Source: Liopterus haemorrhoidalis
Lineage: Eukaryota > Arthropoda > Insecta > Coleoptera > Dytiscidae
Length of the DNA: 64,000 bases
Assembly: GCA_963971575.1 (NCBI GenBank)
Contig: OZ020623.1
Span: 16,122,980-16,186,979, forward strand
Direction of reading: 5' to 3'
Both the position numbers and the translations under genes were made by a program. Below the pieces are notes generated by a model. It ran no database searches and was not told the origin of the DNA. It saw nothing but the letters and a program-made list of their open reading frames with translations. Each line of letters starts with the position of its first letter. The first letter of the stretch is position 1. Shown here in pieces: positions 11,352 to 22,850 of this stretch.

Positions 11352-11657
11352 GTGGCTTCTTAATTGATTTATAAACTTAAGAATAGCATATATTGTAGCA
11401 TTAAAAACCCAATATATATCGCAATAGGTGGTTGCATGCAATAAACCAGAGGTGAGGGTTTAGAAATTGTTAAATACGGTTCGGGAGAAACCGCAGAGGC
11501 AGATAGGAGATGCGGCGTCGGTTGCGGTCACTGGCCGATCCACGCGGGATTATCAGAAGCTGCAGTGTGAACCCCTGTTACACACTCTAACCCACAACAG
11601 TAGTTCCCAAACATTTTCAGATCGGCTACCTGAATATGCACAAACAAATTATTTATA
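11352..11657. other. Unassigned, with a GC-richer patch
   Basis: The part at 11470-11600 is richer in G and C than its surroundings (gcggcgtcggttgcggtcac). I recognise no gene in it. Confidence 0.4.
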
Positions 11658-12524
11658 CGAGGTGTGTAAGTTAAGTAACCGGACTGATTGTTTTAATTTC
11701 TTTTATTCGAATAGAATTACAATTCAATATTGTCTCCATCAAAATAACTTCCTCGGGCAGCCACACGGTTCTTCCAATCCTCATAGCAGTGCTGGAACTC
11801 GGATACTGGAATAGCTTTCAGCTGGTCACTTAGGGAAGTTTGAATGTTTTTGTGTTTCCCAAAATGGCATCCCTTCAGGTGATCTTGGGAAGAGGAAAAA
11901 GTCATAAGGACTTAAGTCAGGCGAATAAGAAGGCTGAGGGGCCACAGGAATGTTTTTACTGGCCAAAAACTTGTTTATTAAAATTACTGTGTGACAAGGC
12001 GCATTATCATCCCCAATTCATTGGTCAAAATCTGGTGAACGGTAGTGTGAGTCAAATTCAACTCTTCCCCGATCATTTTGACTGTCAACCGACGATCTGA
12101 ACGCACAAGATCCCGGATATCTCGACATTTTCATCGGTTCTTAAAGATGAAGGCCTTCCGCGGCGTGATTCATCTTCAAACAACTCTCTTCCTTCTGAAA
12201 ATGCTTTAAACCATTAAAAACCTGGGTTCTTGACAAAATACTGTCTCCGTAGGTCTGCTGAAGTTTTGCAAAAGTTTCCGTTGCACTGTGCCCAAGTCTG
12301 AAGCAAAACCTGATAGCACACCGTTGCTCGAAATGAATGTCACTCATTTTTAGAATGCACTAGAAAAAACTGTTTCACGAAAAAAATCGCCACGGACAAC
12401 AAAATTACTCGAGTTCAAACTCGTACTGAAAACGTATCACATGTTCACCTGCCGCACCTCCATGTCACGCGTTGCCAGATCAAACGCTATGTTGCCAGTC
12501 CGGTTACTTAATTTGCACACCCCG
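11658..12524 (-). mobile_element. Mariner (family M1), copy A, deleted transposase
   Basis: TA lies at both sides (11656-11657, 12525-12526). The terminal repeats are cgaggtgtgtaagttaagta and its near-complement. On the minus strand, 12347-12141 encodes the N-terminal helix-turn-helix domain (MSDIHFEQRCAIRFCFRLG, then SATETFAKLQQTYGD) and 11905-11717 the C-terminal end (FQHCYEDWKNR, YFDGDN). The central catalytic region is largely removed and stops are present. Relatives: 16590-17428, 26538-26882 and 49316-50239. Confidence 0.9.
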
Positions 12525-12526
12525 TA

Positions 12527-13427
12527 TATATATATTTTTAATCTCCCCAATGTTTTATCATTTTTCGTAAGGTCCTACAAGATTTTCCCTGTACTCCCAA
12601 TTGCCAAGATCTTAAACAACTTTCGTATTAACATTCTTCTATTTTAATTCTAGTGTTAATAAGCTAACACATCCTGTTGACATTAGATTTTTACAAATCG
12701 TGAATCGAGCGTAAATATTTCAGCGATTTATTTGTTTCACTAGTTTGAATTGAATATTGTTGAACTAGTTTAAAAAACAATTGGATTCAATTATGAACTT
12801 TCAATTGAATTCTGTCTCGTTATTTTCAATTTTCTGTCAAATTTAATGGCTGCATACGAAGTAATAGACATGATCAATTTGAACAATAAAAATAATGTAA
12901 TTTAAATAACAGAGTAATTTATTAAATTTTATACTTTAAATAGAATTAATTGCATAGGTTTGAAATTTGATTTTAATTTACACTGATAACTGTTGTGGCC
13001 AACTCACGACTTTCCTCTTATTACTAATTTAATTATTTACACTATATATATATATATATTTATATTGAATAAATTTTTTATTTCATAATCGTCATAAATT
13101 TATTATAAAAAGTTATAGAGACGTTTCTGTTAGGTAGCCAATCATCCTCAGTCCAATTGTAAAAAATAATATATTTCCACATTAAAATGTTTGGAACGGA
13201 CAGGAACAGTTAATCATAGTCTAGCCGAACGGTCTGTCCTATACTGAATATGATATAGATATATATATATATATATATTAGTCATATATATATTAGTCAT
13301 AATTTCGTCGGGCAGTAACGGGCTTGCCTGCTCTGATACAACATGTCGCACTTCTACGTATGCAAAGTGGTCTAGCTGTTAAAATATGTTTAGAAGTTTT
13401 TATATAGTTTTGGTTTCAGGACATTCG

Positions 13428-13430
<3 letters not shown>
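12527..13430. other. AT-rich spacer with TA microsatellites
   Basis: No gene was recognised. Short TA runs lie at about 13043-13060 and 13258-13300. The interval around 13310-13380 is more complex but unassigned. Confidence 0.5.
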
Positions 13431-13464
<34 letters not shown>

Positions 13465-13561
13465 GAATGTCCTGACTGGCTGACTGACTCACTCATCACC
13501 GCCCAATACGAACCCCTGGGTCTAGAGACTTGAAATTTAATTAATTATTTATTTATTTATG

Positions 13562-14128
13562 GAGGTGACACCGCGAAAGGCTCAGTAAATCAGTTATGGT
13601 TCCTTAGATCGTACCCACATTTACTTGGATAATTGTGGTAATTCTAGAGCTAATACATGCAAACAGAGTTCCAACCGGAGACAGGAGGAATGCTTTTATT
13701 AGATCAAAACCAATCAGCGTCGGACGGGTTTGCGCGTTCGTTCGCCGCTCAACTTGGTGGACGGTGAATCTGAAGAACTTTCGGCTGATCGCACGGTCTT
13801 GAACCGGCGACGCATCTTTTATATGGTATGTCTGCCTTATCAACTGTCGATAGTAGATTCTGCGCCTACCATGGTCGTAACGGGTAACGGGTAATCAGGG
13901 TTCAATTCCGGAGAGGGAGCCTGAGAAACGGCTACTACATCCAAGGAAGGCAGCAAACGCGCAAAATACCCACTCCCAGCACGGGGAGGTAGTGACGATA
14001 ACGATGATCAATTGGAGGGCAAGTCTGGTGTCAGCAGCCGCAGTAATTTCAGTTCCAATAGCGTATACTAAAGTTGTTGCGGTTACAAAGCTCGTAGTTG
14101 AATCTGTGTCTCGCGCTGTCAAATTTGG
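13562..14128 (+). pseudogene. Partial 18S rRNA pseudogene
   Basis: The sequence follows the 5' third of eukaryotic 18S rRNA, from the aggtga-accgcgaa-ggctca region to gctcgtagttgaatctgtgt. It includes ggttccttagatcgtaccca, caactgtcgatagtag, ggagagggagcctgagaaac and cagcagccgcagtaatt. A block of about 70 bases before gatcaattggagggcaagtc is missing, and there are scattered substitutions, for example cgcagtaatt for the invariant cgcggtaatt. It is therefore a dispersed, decayed copy and not a functional rRNA gene. A (ttat)n stretch precedes it and short aaattt direct repeats flank the insertion. Confidence 0.93.
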
Positions 14129-14261
14129 AGAGTATATTCTCTCCATGACGTGAACATTCACTAAAAACGGATTTTCAACCCCAAAGGGGTGAAAAGAGGT
14201 GAAATGTGATTGCCCGGATTCCTTAATATCTCTTAAGGCCGATGGAATACCGACTTAGTGT

Positions 14262-14685
14262 TTCTTCTTCTTTGGGCGCTATCAGTCAGGTTTACTTTTG
14301 GCCTCACTCACATAAATTCTCCATTTCGATCTATTAATTGACAGGTCTTGCCAAGCACCCTGTATACCAATACTTGTTAGATCTTCGGTTAGCTGATCTC
14401 TCCATCTCTTGCGAGGTCTTCCTACTAGTCGACGGGTATTCAATCTTCCTTCCAGTATCTTTATAAACATTCTGTCCTTCCTTATCCTCATAACGTGTCA
14501 TATCCACTGTAATCGTCTGCCTCTGAGTTCTTGTGTGATACTTGGCCTTGAGTACAGTTCTCGGATATCTTTGTTCTTATGGATTCTCCATTCACCACTA
14601 ATTTGAAAGGGACCAAAGATTCTGCGTAATATTTTATTTTCGAAAACTATGAGGTGTTGTCGATCTCGCTTTGTTGAGATCCATG
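14262..14685 (-). mobile_element. C-terminal fragment of a non-LTR ORF2
   Basis: The minus-strand frame at 14491-14282 contains LVGRPRKRWRDQLTEDL and the end INRSKWRIYVSEAK. This is the typical tail of non-LTR ORF2 proteins downstream of the RT (basic GRPRKRW then DR-KWR). RT motifs are absent. The fragment is inserted in the tandem-unit repeat: the unit continues at about 14686 with tgcttacaaagattac. A related fragment is at 31330-31800. Confidence 0.78.
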
Positions 14686-15568
14686 CTTACAAAGATTACA
14701 CAAACAAATGTCGAAAAACTTATTTCAGAATTTTGTCTTAATCAACCTCTAAAGGGGTGAATTTACAATCGGGATGAATTATACATCATGTCGTATTTCC
14801 TGTGTTTGTTGAGTTATAACATTTCTTTTTTGGCACATAGGTGTCTTTTTAAAATATCTCGAAATGGTTTGGATAGTTTTTTAAAATATCTCCCTTAAAT
14901 TATGAAAAGGGGTGAAATGTGATTTCAAGAATTCCTTAATATCTCTTAGGACCAATAAGATATCGACTTGGTTTTTGCTTACAAAGATTACCCATACAAA
15001 TGCCGAAAAACTTATTTCAGTAATTTGTCCTAATAAACCTCTAAAGAGGTGAATCTACAATCGGACTGAATTATACATCCCTTGTATAAATATCAATAAA
15101 TATCTTGAAATAGTTTTGGCAGTTTTCACCCCTAGGGTGCAAGTAGGGTTTTTTTTATTCAATAGAACATTATACATGAAATTCGCAAGGTATATTCCTT
15201 TCATGCCGTAAGCACCTACTAAGAAGAGAATTTTCGAAAGTCGCCCTCCACGCTGGTAAAAGGGGGTTGAAATATGATTTCAGGGATTTCTCAGTATCTA
15301 TTAGGACCAATCAGATATCGACTTGGTTTTTGCTTACAAAGGTTATCCATACAAATGTTTGAAAATAAAATTTAAGATTTTGCCCTATTTAACACCTAAA
15401 AAGGTGAATTTACATTCGGGGTGAATTATAGAACCATTCGTATTTTCAGCGTTTGGTGAGTTATAACATTCCTTTTTGGCATTTATGTTTCTTTTCAAAA
15501 TTTTTATTTACTTACAAAAATAAATTTTTTATTTGGTTCCGCTTAAACATTTGGAATAGCCTATATGT

Positions 15569-16550
15569 TAGGGATGGGAAAAAAACATCGATGTATCGAA
15601 AACATCGATGTTTTTACCATCGATGGTCAGATGGCGATAGTATCGATAAAACATCGATGTCTACTACCGATGTCGATGTTTAAACTTTGAAATTCAGAAA
15701 CTACTGCTAGAGCGCTGGAATCTTAAAATTTAAATTTTTATTAATATTAGTACACAAAATATAAGCGCCATCTATTGTGATATAACAATACTAATAGTGT
15801 TAGATCTTATTCTTTTTAGCAGTTGGCAGAATAAGAAAAAAATAAGAAGAAACTTCTAATTTTTGCAAAAAATGCAACGACCAACGATGCCAACAAACTT
15901 GTTGCTGTTTGAGTCTTGTTGACACTTTCCCAGTTGTTATTCCTCCAATCCCTGGAATACCGTATTGGGAAATATAATTATAATTTATTTATTAATAAAA
16001 CTATTAATAGGATTATTATATTGTAATGTTAGTGTAAAATTAATATTAGGATTGCTATGTTAGTGTTATAAAAAATGTAATATGTATTTCAACTTAAAAA
16101 AGTAAAAAAAAATGTGTATGACAGTATGTTATTTTTATGTTAAATAATATAAAATTAACATTAAGATTACTATATTAGTATTATAATAAAATGCAATAAT
16201 TCATTTTATAAATGTAAAAATAGTAGGAACAAATTAGGATTATTATATTGGGTAATGTTAATGTGAAATTAATTACTATTAAAAAAGAATATTTCTATTT
16301 AAAAATCTAATAAATGCTTTTTGTGTATTATAAGTTACTTTTTTTCGTATTTTATCTTTACATTAAAAAAAATATATATATATATTTTTTTATTAAATAA
16401 ATCCTATATAATATAAATAAATAGCTTTTTTTAATATTAATAAAACATCGATGTATCGGAAACATCGATGTTTTTTCAACATCGATAGTAAGGCGCCGAT
16501 GTTAACATCCATGTTAAACATCGATGTTTTGCCTTCGATGTACATCCCTA
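15569..16550. mobile_element. Non-autonomous hAT with CATCGATG clusters
   Basis: A perfect 8-bp target duplication, ctatatgt, lies at 15561-15568 and 16551-16558. The ends TAGGGATG... and ...CATCCCTA are inverted. Both subterminal regions carry many copies of catcgatg (at least seven at left within 100 bases, several at right), a plausible transposase-binding array. The 982-bp body is AT-rich with no transposase. It entered the right end of an older MITE (ggttccgcttaaacatttgg at about 15536), family M2 described at 41273-41681. Confidence 0.93.
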
Positions 16551-16589
16551 CTATATGTACAAGCTGTATGTGATTAACTGAATAATATA

Positions 16590-17428
16590 CGAGGTGTATA
16601 AATTAAGTAATGGGTTGACAACATAGCGTTTGATCTGGCAACATTTGGGAAACGGGATTTGTAGCATGCCAGGTAAACATGTAATACGCCTTCAGTACGA
16701 GTTTGAACGCGCTAGAATATTTTTGTTGTCCGTAGCGATTTTTTTCGTGAAACAGTTTTTTCTAGTGCGTTCTAAAATTGCTTCAGACTTGGGCACAGTG
16801 GAAACTTTTGCAAAACTTCAGCAGGCCTACGAAGACAGTGTTTTGTCAAGAAACCAGTTTTTTTTTAGTGGTTTAAAGCATTTTCGGAAGGAAGAGAGTC
16901 GATTGAAGATGCATCACGCAGCCGAAGGCCTTCATCTTCAAGAACCGATGAAAATGTCAACAGAATCTGGGATATTGTGCATTCAGATCGTCGGCTGACA
17001 GTCAGAATGACCGGGGAAGAGTTGAATTTGACTCATAGTACCGTTCATAAGATTTTGACCAATGAATTGGGGATGAGACAATGCGCCTTGTAACACAGCA
17101 ATTTCAATAAACGAGTTTTTGGCCAGTAAAAACATTCCTGTGGCTCCTCAGCCTCCTTATTCGTCTCACTTGTGTCCTTGTGACTCTTCCCAAGATTGGA
17201 AAATCACGTCAACGGACGTCATTTTGGGACACTCGAAAAAAATCAAACGTCCGTAACCGACCAGCTGAAAGCTATTCCAGTATCTGACTTCCAGCACTGC
17301 CATGAGGATTGAAAGAACCGTCTCCAACGCAGTGTGGCTTCCCAAGCAAGTTATTTTGAGGGACACAATACTGAATTGTAATTCTATTCCAATAAAAAAA
17401 ATATATAAAAATCAGTCCGGTTACTTAT
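16590..17428 (+). mobile_element. Mariner family M1, copy B
   Basis: The left end is TA plus cgaggtgtataaattaagta. The right end breaks off after cagtccggttactta near 17428, so the terminal repeat is incomplete. The first part of the transposase is missing; the remains start at about 16780 with SDLGTVETFAKLQQAYEDSV. This is followed by DRRLTVRMTGEELNLTHSTV and ILTNELGM near 16990-17070, then the C-terminal FQHCHED and YFEGHN region at 17280-17380. Stops and deletions make it inactive. Confidence 0.87.
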
Positions 17429-17971
17429 ATAAAAATTTGAACAAATATATAAAAGAGAAAACTAAAATCCCTGTAAACAAATTCAATCATTTTTTTGTAT
17501 TCTTCATAGATTTAATTCGTTCTACCATTTTCCTATTATATTTGAACAAACCTAAAAGAAAAATAAATACAATCCTTGATTAAACTAAAATCTCCAACGG
17601 GGAAAAAATAATTCAATTTAAACAATAACTTGATATTTATAATTGAAAAATTTCCCCTTTGGTACATATTTTTCTTTTTGTCCGCCAGGGTGTGTTACGT
17701 TTCAATTTATGAAACAAAAGATAAAACTCTCTAACCTCCAATATGGCGGAACAGTATTAAGTGCTTATCATTGGTTAACGTCACTTAAATTTATTACTAT
17801 ATTATCGATTCATATATGATTTACTTCCTTTAAATGTACTTTATCACGATTAATGGGGTGGATGGTTTTAAAATCACATATGATCATGTGGAAGAATGAT
17901 AACTTCATCCTGTTTGTAAATTTGAAATTGTGTTTTTAGCTTCTAAAGTCTTGATTTTATTTATTAAACAC

Positions 17972-17972
<1 letters not shown>
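17429..17972. other. No recognised feature
   Basis: AT-rich; the short open frames in it resemble nothing I know. Confidence 0.45.

Positions 17973-18023
<51 letters not shown>
17973..18023. repeat. (TA)n microsatellite
   Basis: An uninterrupted TA run just before the left LTR of the 18024-19726 element. The run resumes after the right LTR (19727-19746), so the element lies inside a microsatellite. Confidence 0.95.
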
Positions 18024-18027
<4 letters not shown>

Positions 18028-19715
18028 AGCGAAAATATAATTATGCAACATTTACACTTATTAACGATCGTAGGGTGCTATATCGTTGCTAAAGCATATT
18101 GTTTTATGTAAATAGAATAATATAAAATATATCATATGATGTGCGAGACGTATTAGTTGATAAATAAAATCATGTCTTATTATTCATAAAATACCTTTTT
18201 TATTAATATCAGAAGTGTGATTGGCCTATCACCCACAAGAAAATTAAAATAGAAGACTATAAGTGCAATATTAAAAATGTTTTTTTACTGCAACAATACA
18301 TTGGTGTAAAGAAATTGTCGTATAATATTGCAAAGGCTAATGTAAAGTTTTCAGTTAAAGGTGACGATTGAGAATCATATAAAGGTAGTATGAATTATGA
18401 GCTAGATAATAAATTGGCAAATTTCAAGTTATATTGTCAAAAATTAAGTGGTTTCTAAGGAAATGACACTCATTGGAATAAATTTGAAATGTGACATTTT
18501 TTCAAAAATGGAGAATATGTCAGGATTAATTATCCAAAGCAGATCTCTAATAATTGTCAGGATGAACGAGCGTTGCTTTGTTATTAACAAACACATTGTA
18601 TGAAGGTAACTAATTAGATTGTTGACGACAATGGTAAGAGGTAAGAGGTTGTTTTGGTTAAATCATATGGCACGTGTTAGCCATAATGTGTAAAAATTAG
18701 ATTTGAGATTTTGTTTTTGATATTTGTGATTTAATGTCTGAGTTATGATATTTGAGATTTGATAATTAAGATCTGAGTTTCGAGATTTGAGTTTTAAAGT
18801 TGAACGTTTATTGGAAAAGATAAATGACAGATCACTGGGATCGGATTGGCAGAATAAACTGATAAATGTAATTGCTAATGAGTTGAGAGAAAAGGTTGTC
18901 GAGTACCGCAAGACATGCCGCTGCCAGTGGCATCAGTCCGGTAATAGCTCTGTAACCATGGTGGCAGATGGTGAGCTATGGCGACGGGCTGATGATGTTG
19001 ATGATAAAGCACTGTGTGTGCAGAAACAAATAAACGGTCTCTGAGCTTGTTGTACTGTAGACAATCTGTAATGAAGGAAACTAATAGATAGTTACTGAGT
19101 ATCTGAGCTTGTTGATCTAGTCACTGAGTTTGTGATAGAGAAATGAATTGATAACAAAAAGTCTCTAAACTTTCAGATCACGATTTATACTTTGCTTCTG
19201 GGAGGTTTTGTTTTAAGCAAATATTTATTTTTACTAATTGATATTGGTGCATGGTTGATTTTGTTAAAAATCAATTCTGCGCCCAAATTGCTCTATTTAC
19301 AGATTATGAATTAGGTGAAGAATTTGAAGATGCAGTAGAAGATGAATGGTGGACCAGCTCAAGAATGGAATTCCTGGTATGCAGGATGCTGCCACTGGTA
19401 TGCAAGATGCAGAATGCTGTTGTTGGTATGGAGCAGACCATTGGTGGTATGCAGGTTGCTGTTGCTGATAACAACAATGCTGTTAATGGTGTGAAAAATG
19501 CAGTTGCGTCCCGAGAACGTTCCGCATGTCAGTCTGGCCGTGTTAGCGAAAATATAATTATGCAACATTTACACTTATTAACGATCGTAGGGTGCTATAT
19601 CGTTGCTAAGGCATATTGTTTTATGTAAATAGAATAATATAAAATATATCATATGATGTGCGAGACGTATTAGTTGATAAATAAAATCATGTCTTATTAT
19701 TCATAAAATACCTTT

Positions 19716-19726
<11 letters not shown>
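18024..19726 (+). mobile_element. Young non-autonomous LTR retrotransposon
   Basis: Two direct repeats of 186 bases, 18024-18209 and 19541-19726, begin TGTTAGCG and differ at one position that I could find (aaagcat versus aaggcat). They bound a 1331-base interior that lacks reverse transcriptase, integrase and protease. Short frames occur at 18787-19044 and 19251-19628, the latter with a degenerate GMQDA-type repeat; neither matches a known gag by eye. The sequence after the left LTR, atcagaagtgtgattgg, could be a copia-type primer site. Orientation and superfamily are tentative. Near-identical LTRs imply a recent insertion. Confidence 0.8.
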
Positions 19727-19746
<20 letters not shown>

Positions 19747-19747
<1 letters not shown>

Positions 19748-20015
19748 ATTATGAATGTTTTTGGGAATAGCGGTGGAGAAAAGTAAACTAATTTTACTAG
19801 TACCCGATATTTCGGTCTAATTTTTTAGACCTTTTTCAAGGGCTGGAAAATTTATTAAATCAATAAATATAAATTACAGACAAAACTACCAATTTATTGA
19901 TTTAATAAATTTTCCAGCCCTTGAAAAAGGTCTAAAAAATTAGACCGAAATATCGGGTACTAGTAAAATTTGAGTTTACTTTTCTCCACCGCTATTCCCA
20001 AAAACATTCATAATT
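19747..20015. repeat. 269-bp near-perfect palindrome
   Basis: The arms 19747-19867 and about 19895-20015 are reverse complements apart from a small indel near agtaaact(ca). The loop is about 27 bases. Each arm contains ttgaaaaaggtctaaaaaat and gaccgaaatatcgggt, a miniature stem followed by cgaaatatcgg as seen near the ends of Penelope-like elements. It lies between TA runs. Either a MITE or two element ends joined head to head. Confidence 0.88.
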
Positions 20016-20044
20016 ACATTATTGGAACGGAATAACCATAAATG

Positions 20045-20047
<3 letters not shown>

Positions 20048-20094
<47 letters not shown>
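20048..20094. repeat. (TA)n microsatellite
   Basis: About 22 TA units between the palindrome and the Tc1 relic. Confidence 0.95.
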
Positions 20095-20095
<1 letters not shown>

Positions 20096-21512
20096 TGTCT
20101 TTTTCATATTTTATTGAGTTCAAATGAATATTTTTAATTATATTATGGCTAAAAAACGTGAATTCACTATGGCAGAAAGGAGTCAAATTGTATTGGACCA
20201 TTCACAAGAACAGTCGCAGGTGAAAATTAAAAAAACATGGATTGTTCAAGAAAAGCCGTGCAAATTGCCATCAAAAGGTTCAAGAAACTGATACTTATGA
20301 AAACCGACCAAAAACCGGAAGAAAACATGCAACCACTTCCAGAGATGATCGTTTTATAAAGAGAAGTGCTCTTTGTAAACGCTAAATATCGTCAAATGAG
20401 CTGGTTGGTGATCTGTGGGAGCATAGAGAAGTTAAAGTTTCTTCTAGAACAATCAGAAGACGTATAGTGGATTCTAATTTGCATGGAAGAAGAGCTAGCC
20501 AAAAACGACTGTAGACCGAGCGACACAAAAAACTTCGCCTTGAGTGAGAATATCATTTGATCTAATGAGTCCAATATAGAAGTAAGCATTGTAATGGTTT
20601 AATATACTTATGGCGGGTTGCTAACGTAAGAGTTTTCTTTAACTCAGGTTAAAATCATTGGTTTTTGTATACTACAACATACAAAAAAAAAGTTTTTAAC
20701 TTGAGTTAGGGATAATTCCTATTTTAGCAACCGGCCATAACGAATTTAACAGAAAAATAAATTTTTAGGCAATTATTGCACTAACAATACAAAATTTAAT
20801 TTGCTATAAATTTACGAAATTAAGATTTGTTTTTTTCCATGGTGGATCAGACTTTTGGACAACCTGCAGCCATCTTTGTAAGACGTAGGCTGGGTGAAGC
20901 TTTTCATCCCGACAGCATCATCTCTACGGTCAAATCTGGTGGTAATAGCATCATGATCTGGGATGCATGTCCGCCAGTGACTTAGGCGAAATTCTTTTGT
21001 GCGAGGAACGCATTATTCTGCTTGTTATATTACCGTGCCTAATGAAGTTTTGGATCCATCAATTTTTAAATTATTTGATGAAGACAATTCAGAATATGTT
21101 AACAAAATAATGCCCCCTGTCACAAAGCCAAAGCAACAAATAAATGGCTTTTCAAAAACAGTGTGCCACTTTTTGCATGGCCTTCCAGTCACCAGATTTA
21201 TCGTAAATTGAAAATTTGTGGTCGATTCTGATAAACAAGGTGTCTCTTTACAAATGCAAATCAAAAGAAGAATTTAAGAAAATTATTGTGGGCGAATGGT
21301 TCAATGTGCAAACCGATGTCGTAGAAAACTTGTGGAAAGTATGCGTAAAAGAGAACGTGCGGTAATTAAAGCACGAGGAGGTACCACAAAATATTAATAA
21401 TTTTGATTAAAGTTGCCATTAAAAGTTGTATGTATTATTTTATTTACCATTTTCCTGTAATAATCATAAAATTCAATAACACGTAGGGTGCTTCATACAT
21501 ATGTCCAAGGCT
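20095..21512 (+). mobile_element. Degraded Tc1-like transposon
   Basis: Plus-strand pieces in order: MAKKREFTMAERSQIVLDHS (20152), a DDRFIKRSALCKR-like linker near 20345, TIRRRIVDSNLHGRRASQK near 20450, then VRRRVGEAFHPDSIISTVK and GNSIMIWD near 20880-20960. The end reads IENLWSILINKVSLYKCKSK near 21210 and VIKARGG near 21365. Many stops and frameshifts occur and part of the catalytic core is replaced by a 142-bp hairpin insertion. The right terminus reads aggctgtatat; the left end merges into the TA microsatellite. Confidence 0.85.
20607..20748. repeat. Hairpin MITE inside the Tc1 relic
   Basis: The left arm tatggcgggttgctaa and the right arm ttagcaaccggccata are inverted. The match extends inward (aactcaggttaaaa against its complement), and a second small palindrome, gtatactacaacatac, lies at the centre. 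No certain TSD. Confidence 0.65.
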
Positions 21513-22850
21513 GTATATATTATATATATATATATATAGATAAATTAAAATTTCTGGAAAAAAATATATATTTTGTACTCTAAAACAATGGATTTCTTTC
21601 CGGTCTCCCTAATATAATCTTATTGAAATTTGTAGTTTAAAATTTCCATTTACTTGCTTTGCATCTTAATTTTAAAAGAGCAGTTTTTTCTCTTGGTTTT
21701 CGCCGCCTATGGAGTGTTATATAAATTAAACGGGAGCAAGGATCTAAATGAATATTCCCGCGGGAGAAGCAGTGAGCCTGGTGTAGTCCTGCGCATCGCC
21801 ATCCTTCCCATAGCACTTAATAGTACAATGATCCGTAGTACGATTTACGGAGAATGTCTTTGCCATTGCACTCCATTCTAACAATTGCTCGTCTCTCACT
21901 ACTGAATACAGTTATTTTATGCATAAAGCCAACGCTATTTCTCTAGAGTTACCACTAAAACTCTTGTATTTTGTGAAACGATCACGTTCTTTAACTAGAA
22001 AGGTTTCGTTCCAGATAATTTAGGATTAAATTGAATTAATCTCTTCAATTATACACACATCGGAAATTGTGTGTATACAATGTATTGTCGGCGTACCTAA
22101 GATTGCTGATCTTTCGGCCTCTTATTGCGAAGCCACCTTCCCACTTTTCTACATCAAATAGCAAATTAATCATAAATATTAAAGAATAGTGACAAGAGGT
22201 TGCATCCTTGTGCCACTCTATTACGTCTGTATCATAATGTAACCATGGAAATGATAACTTTATGTTTCACTTTAATATAAAATCACAGTATTGCGAAACA
22301 CAATCAATTAACCTTATTAAGCAGGCCAAGTCTTGCTATCATATTGTCAATAATTTACACAAGACTACCCCTTATTATATAACGATGTCAGAATCTTGGT
22401 TATATGGAGAAGCAGAAGCAGAAGCCATTATGTTAGTATGATATTTCGTCCTTGTTCTAATGTATATTGATCGTTTATTGTTTTCCGCGAACACTTGATC
22501 TCTTGAATCAACTAATTAAACTCATAAGGGTGCACAGTAAAGGGCTGTTTAACTCTCTTGATCAGTCACAGGACTGATAATGTTTAAATTAGGGAAACGC
22601 TAAGAGAAAATAGAAAATCAAGGCAAAGGATACTATCAAAAACTAATATGATGCTTCAAAATCATTGCTAATGCAAGGGAGGTAATTTTGATATTGATTT
22701 AGAAATAAAATTTCATTAATATATTCATTATAATGATCCAGTTAGAGTAAAATATTAAATGATAAAAAATAATCTATTTCTTAGAATGGGCACTTAAGGT
22801 AAATGCAATTATAAGAAATTGATTTATCCGTTACTATGTGATATTCCATA
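21513..22850. other. No recognised gene
   Basis: A TA run lies at 21516-21538. The stretch 21730-21880 has higher GC content (cccgcgggagaagcagtgag), but its 75-codon frame matches nothing known to me. The rest is unassigned. Confidence 0.45.

Larger units (their letters stand above)
13435..15520 (+). repeat. Tandem-unit repeat element, interrupted twice
   Basis: It begins after a TA run with aaaagagaatgtcctgactg. Three or so units of about 300 bases follow, each with aggggtgaaatgtgattt, tatctcttaggaccaat, tatcgacttggtttttgctt and cctctaaaggggtgaat (around 14190, 14910 and 15260). An 18S rRNA fragment (13562-14128) splits the first unit and a non-LTR fragment (about 14262-14685) splits the next segment. 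Class unknown; similar gaatgtcctgactgactgac sequences are widespread in arthropods. Confidence 0.6.

Noticed and set aside
13562..14128. Functional rRNA gene
   Set aside because: Partial, missing about 70 bases, with changes at invariant positions and surrounded by repeat sequence.
19251..19628. 125-codon frame as a retroviral-type gag gene
   Set aside because: It extends into the 3' LTR, has no zinc knuckle or capsid signature, and other frames of the same stretch show the same repeat.
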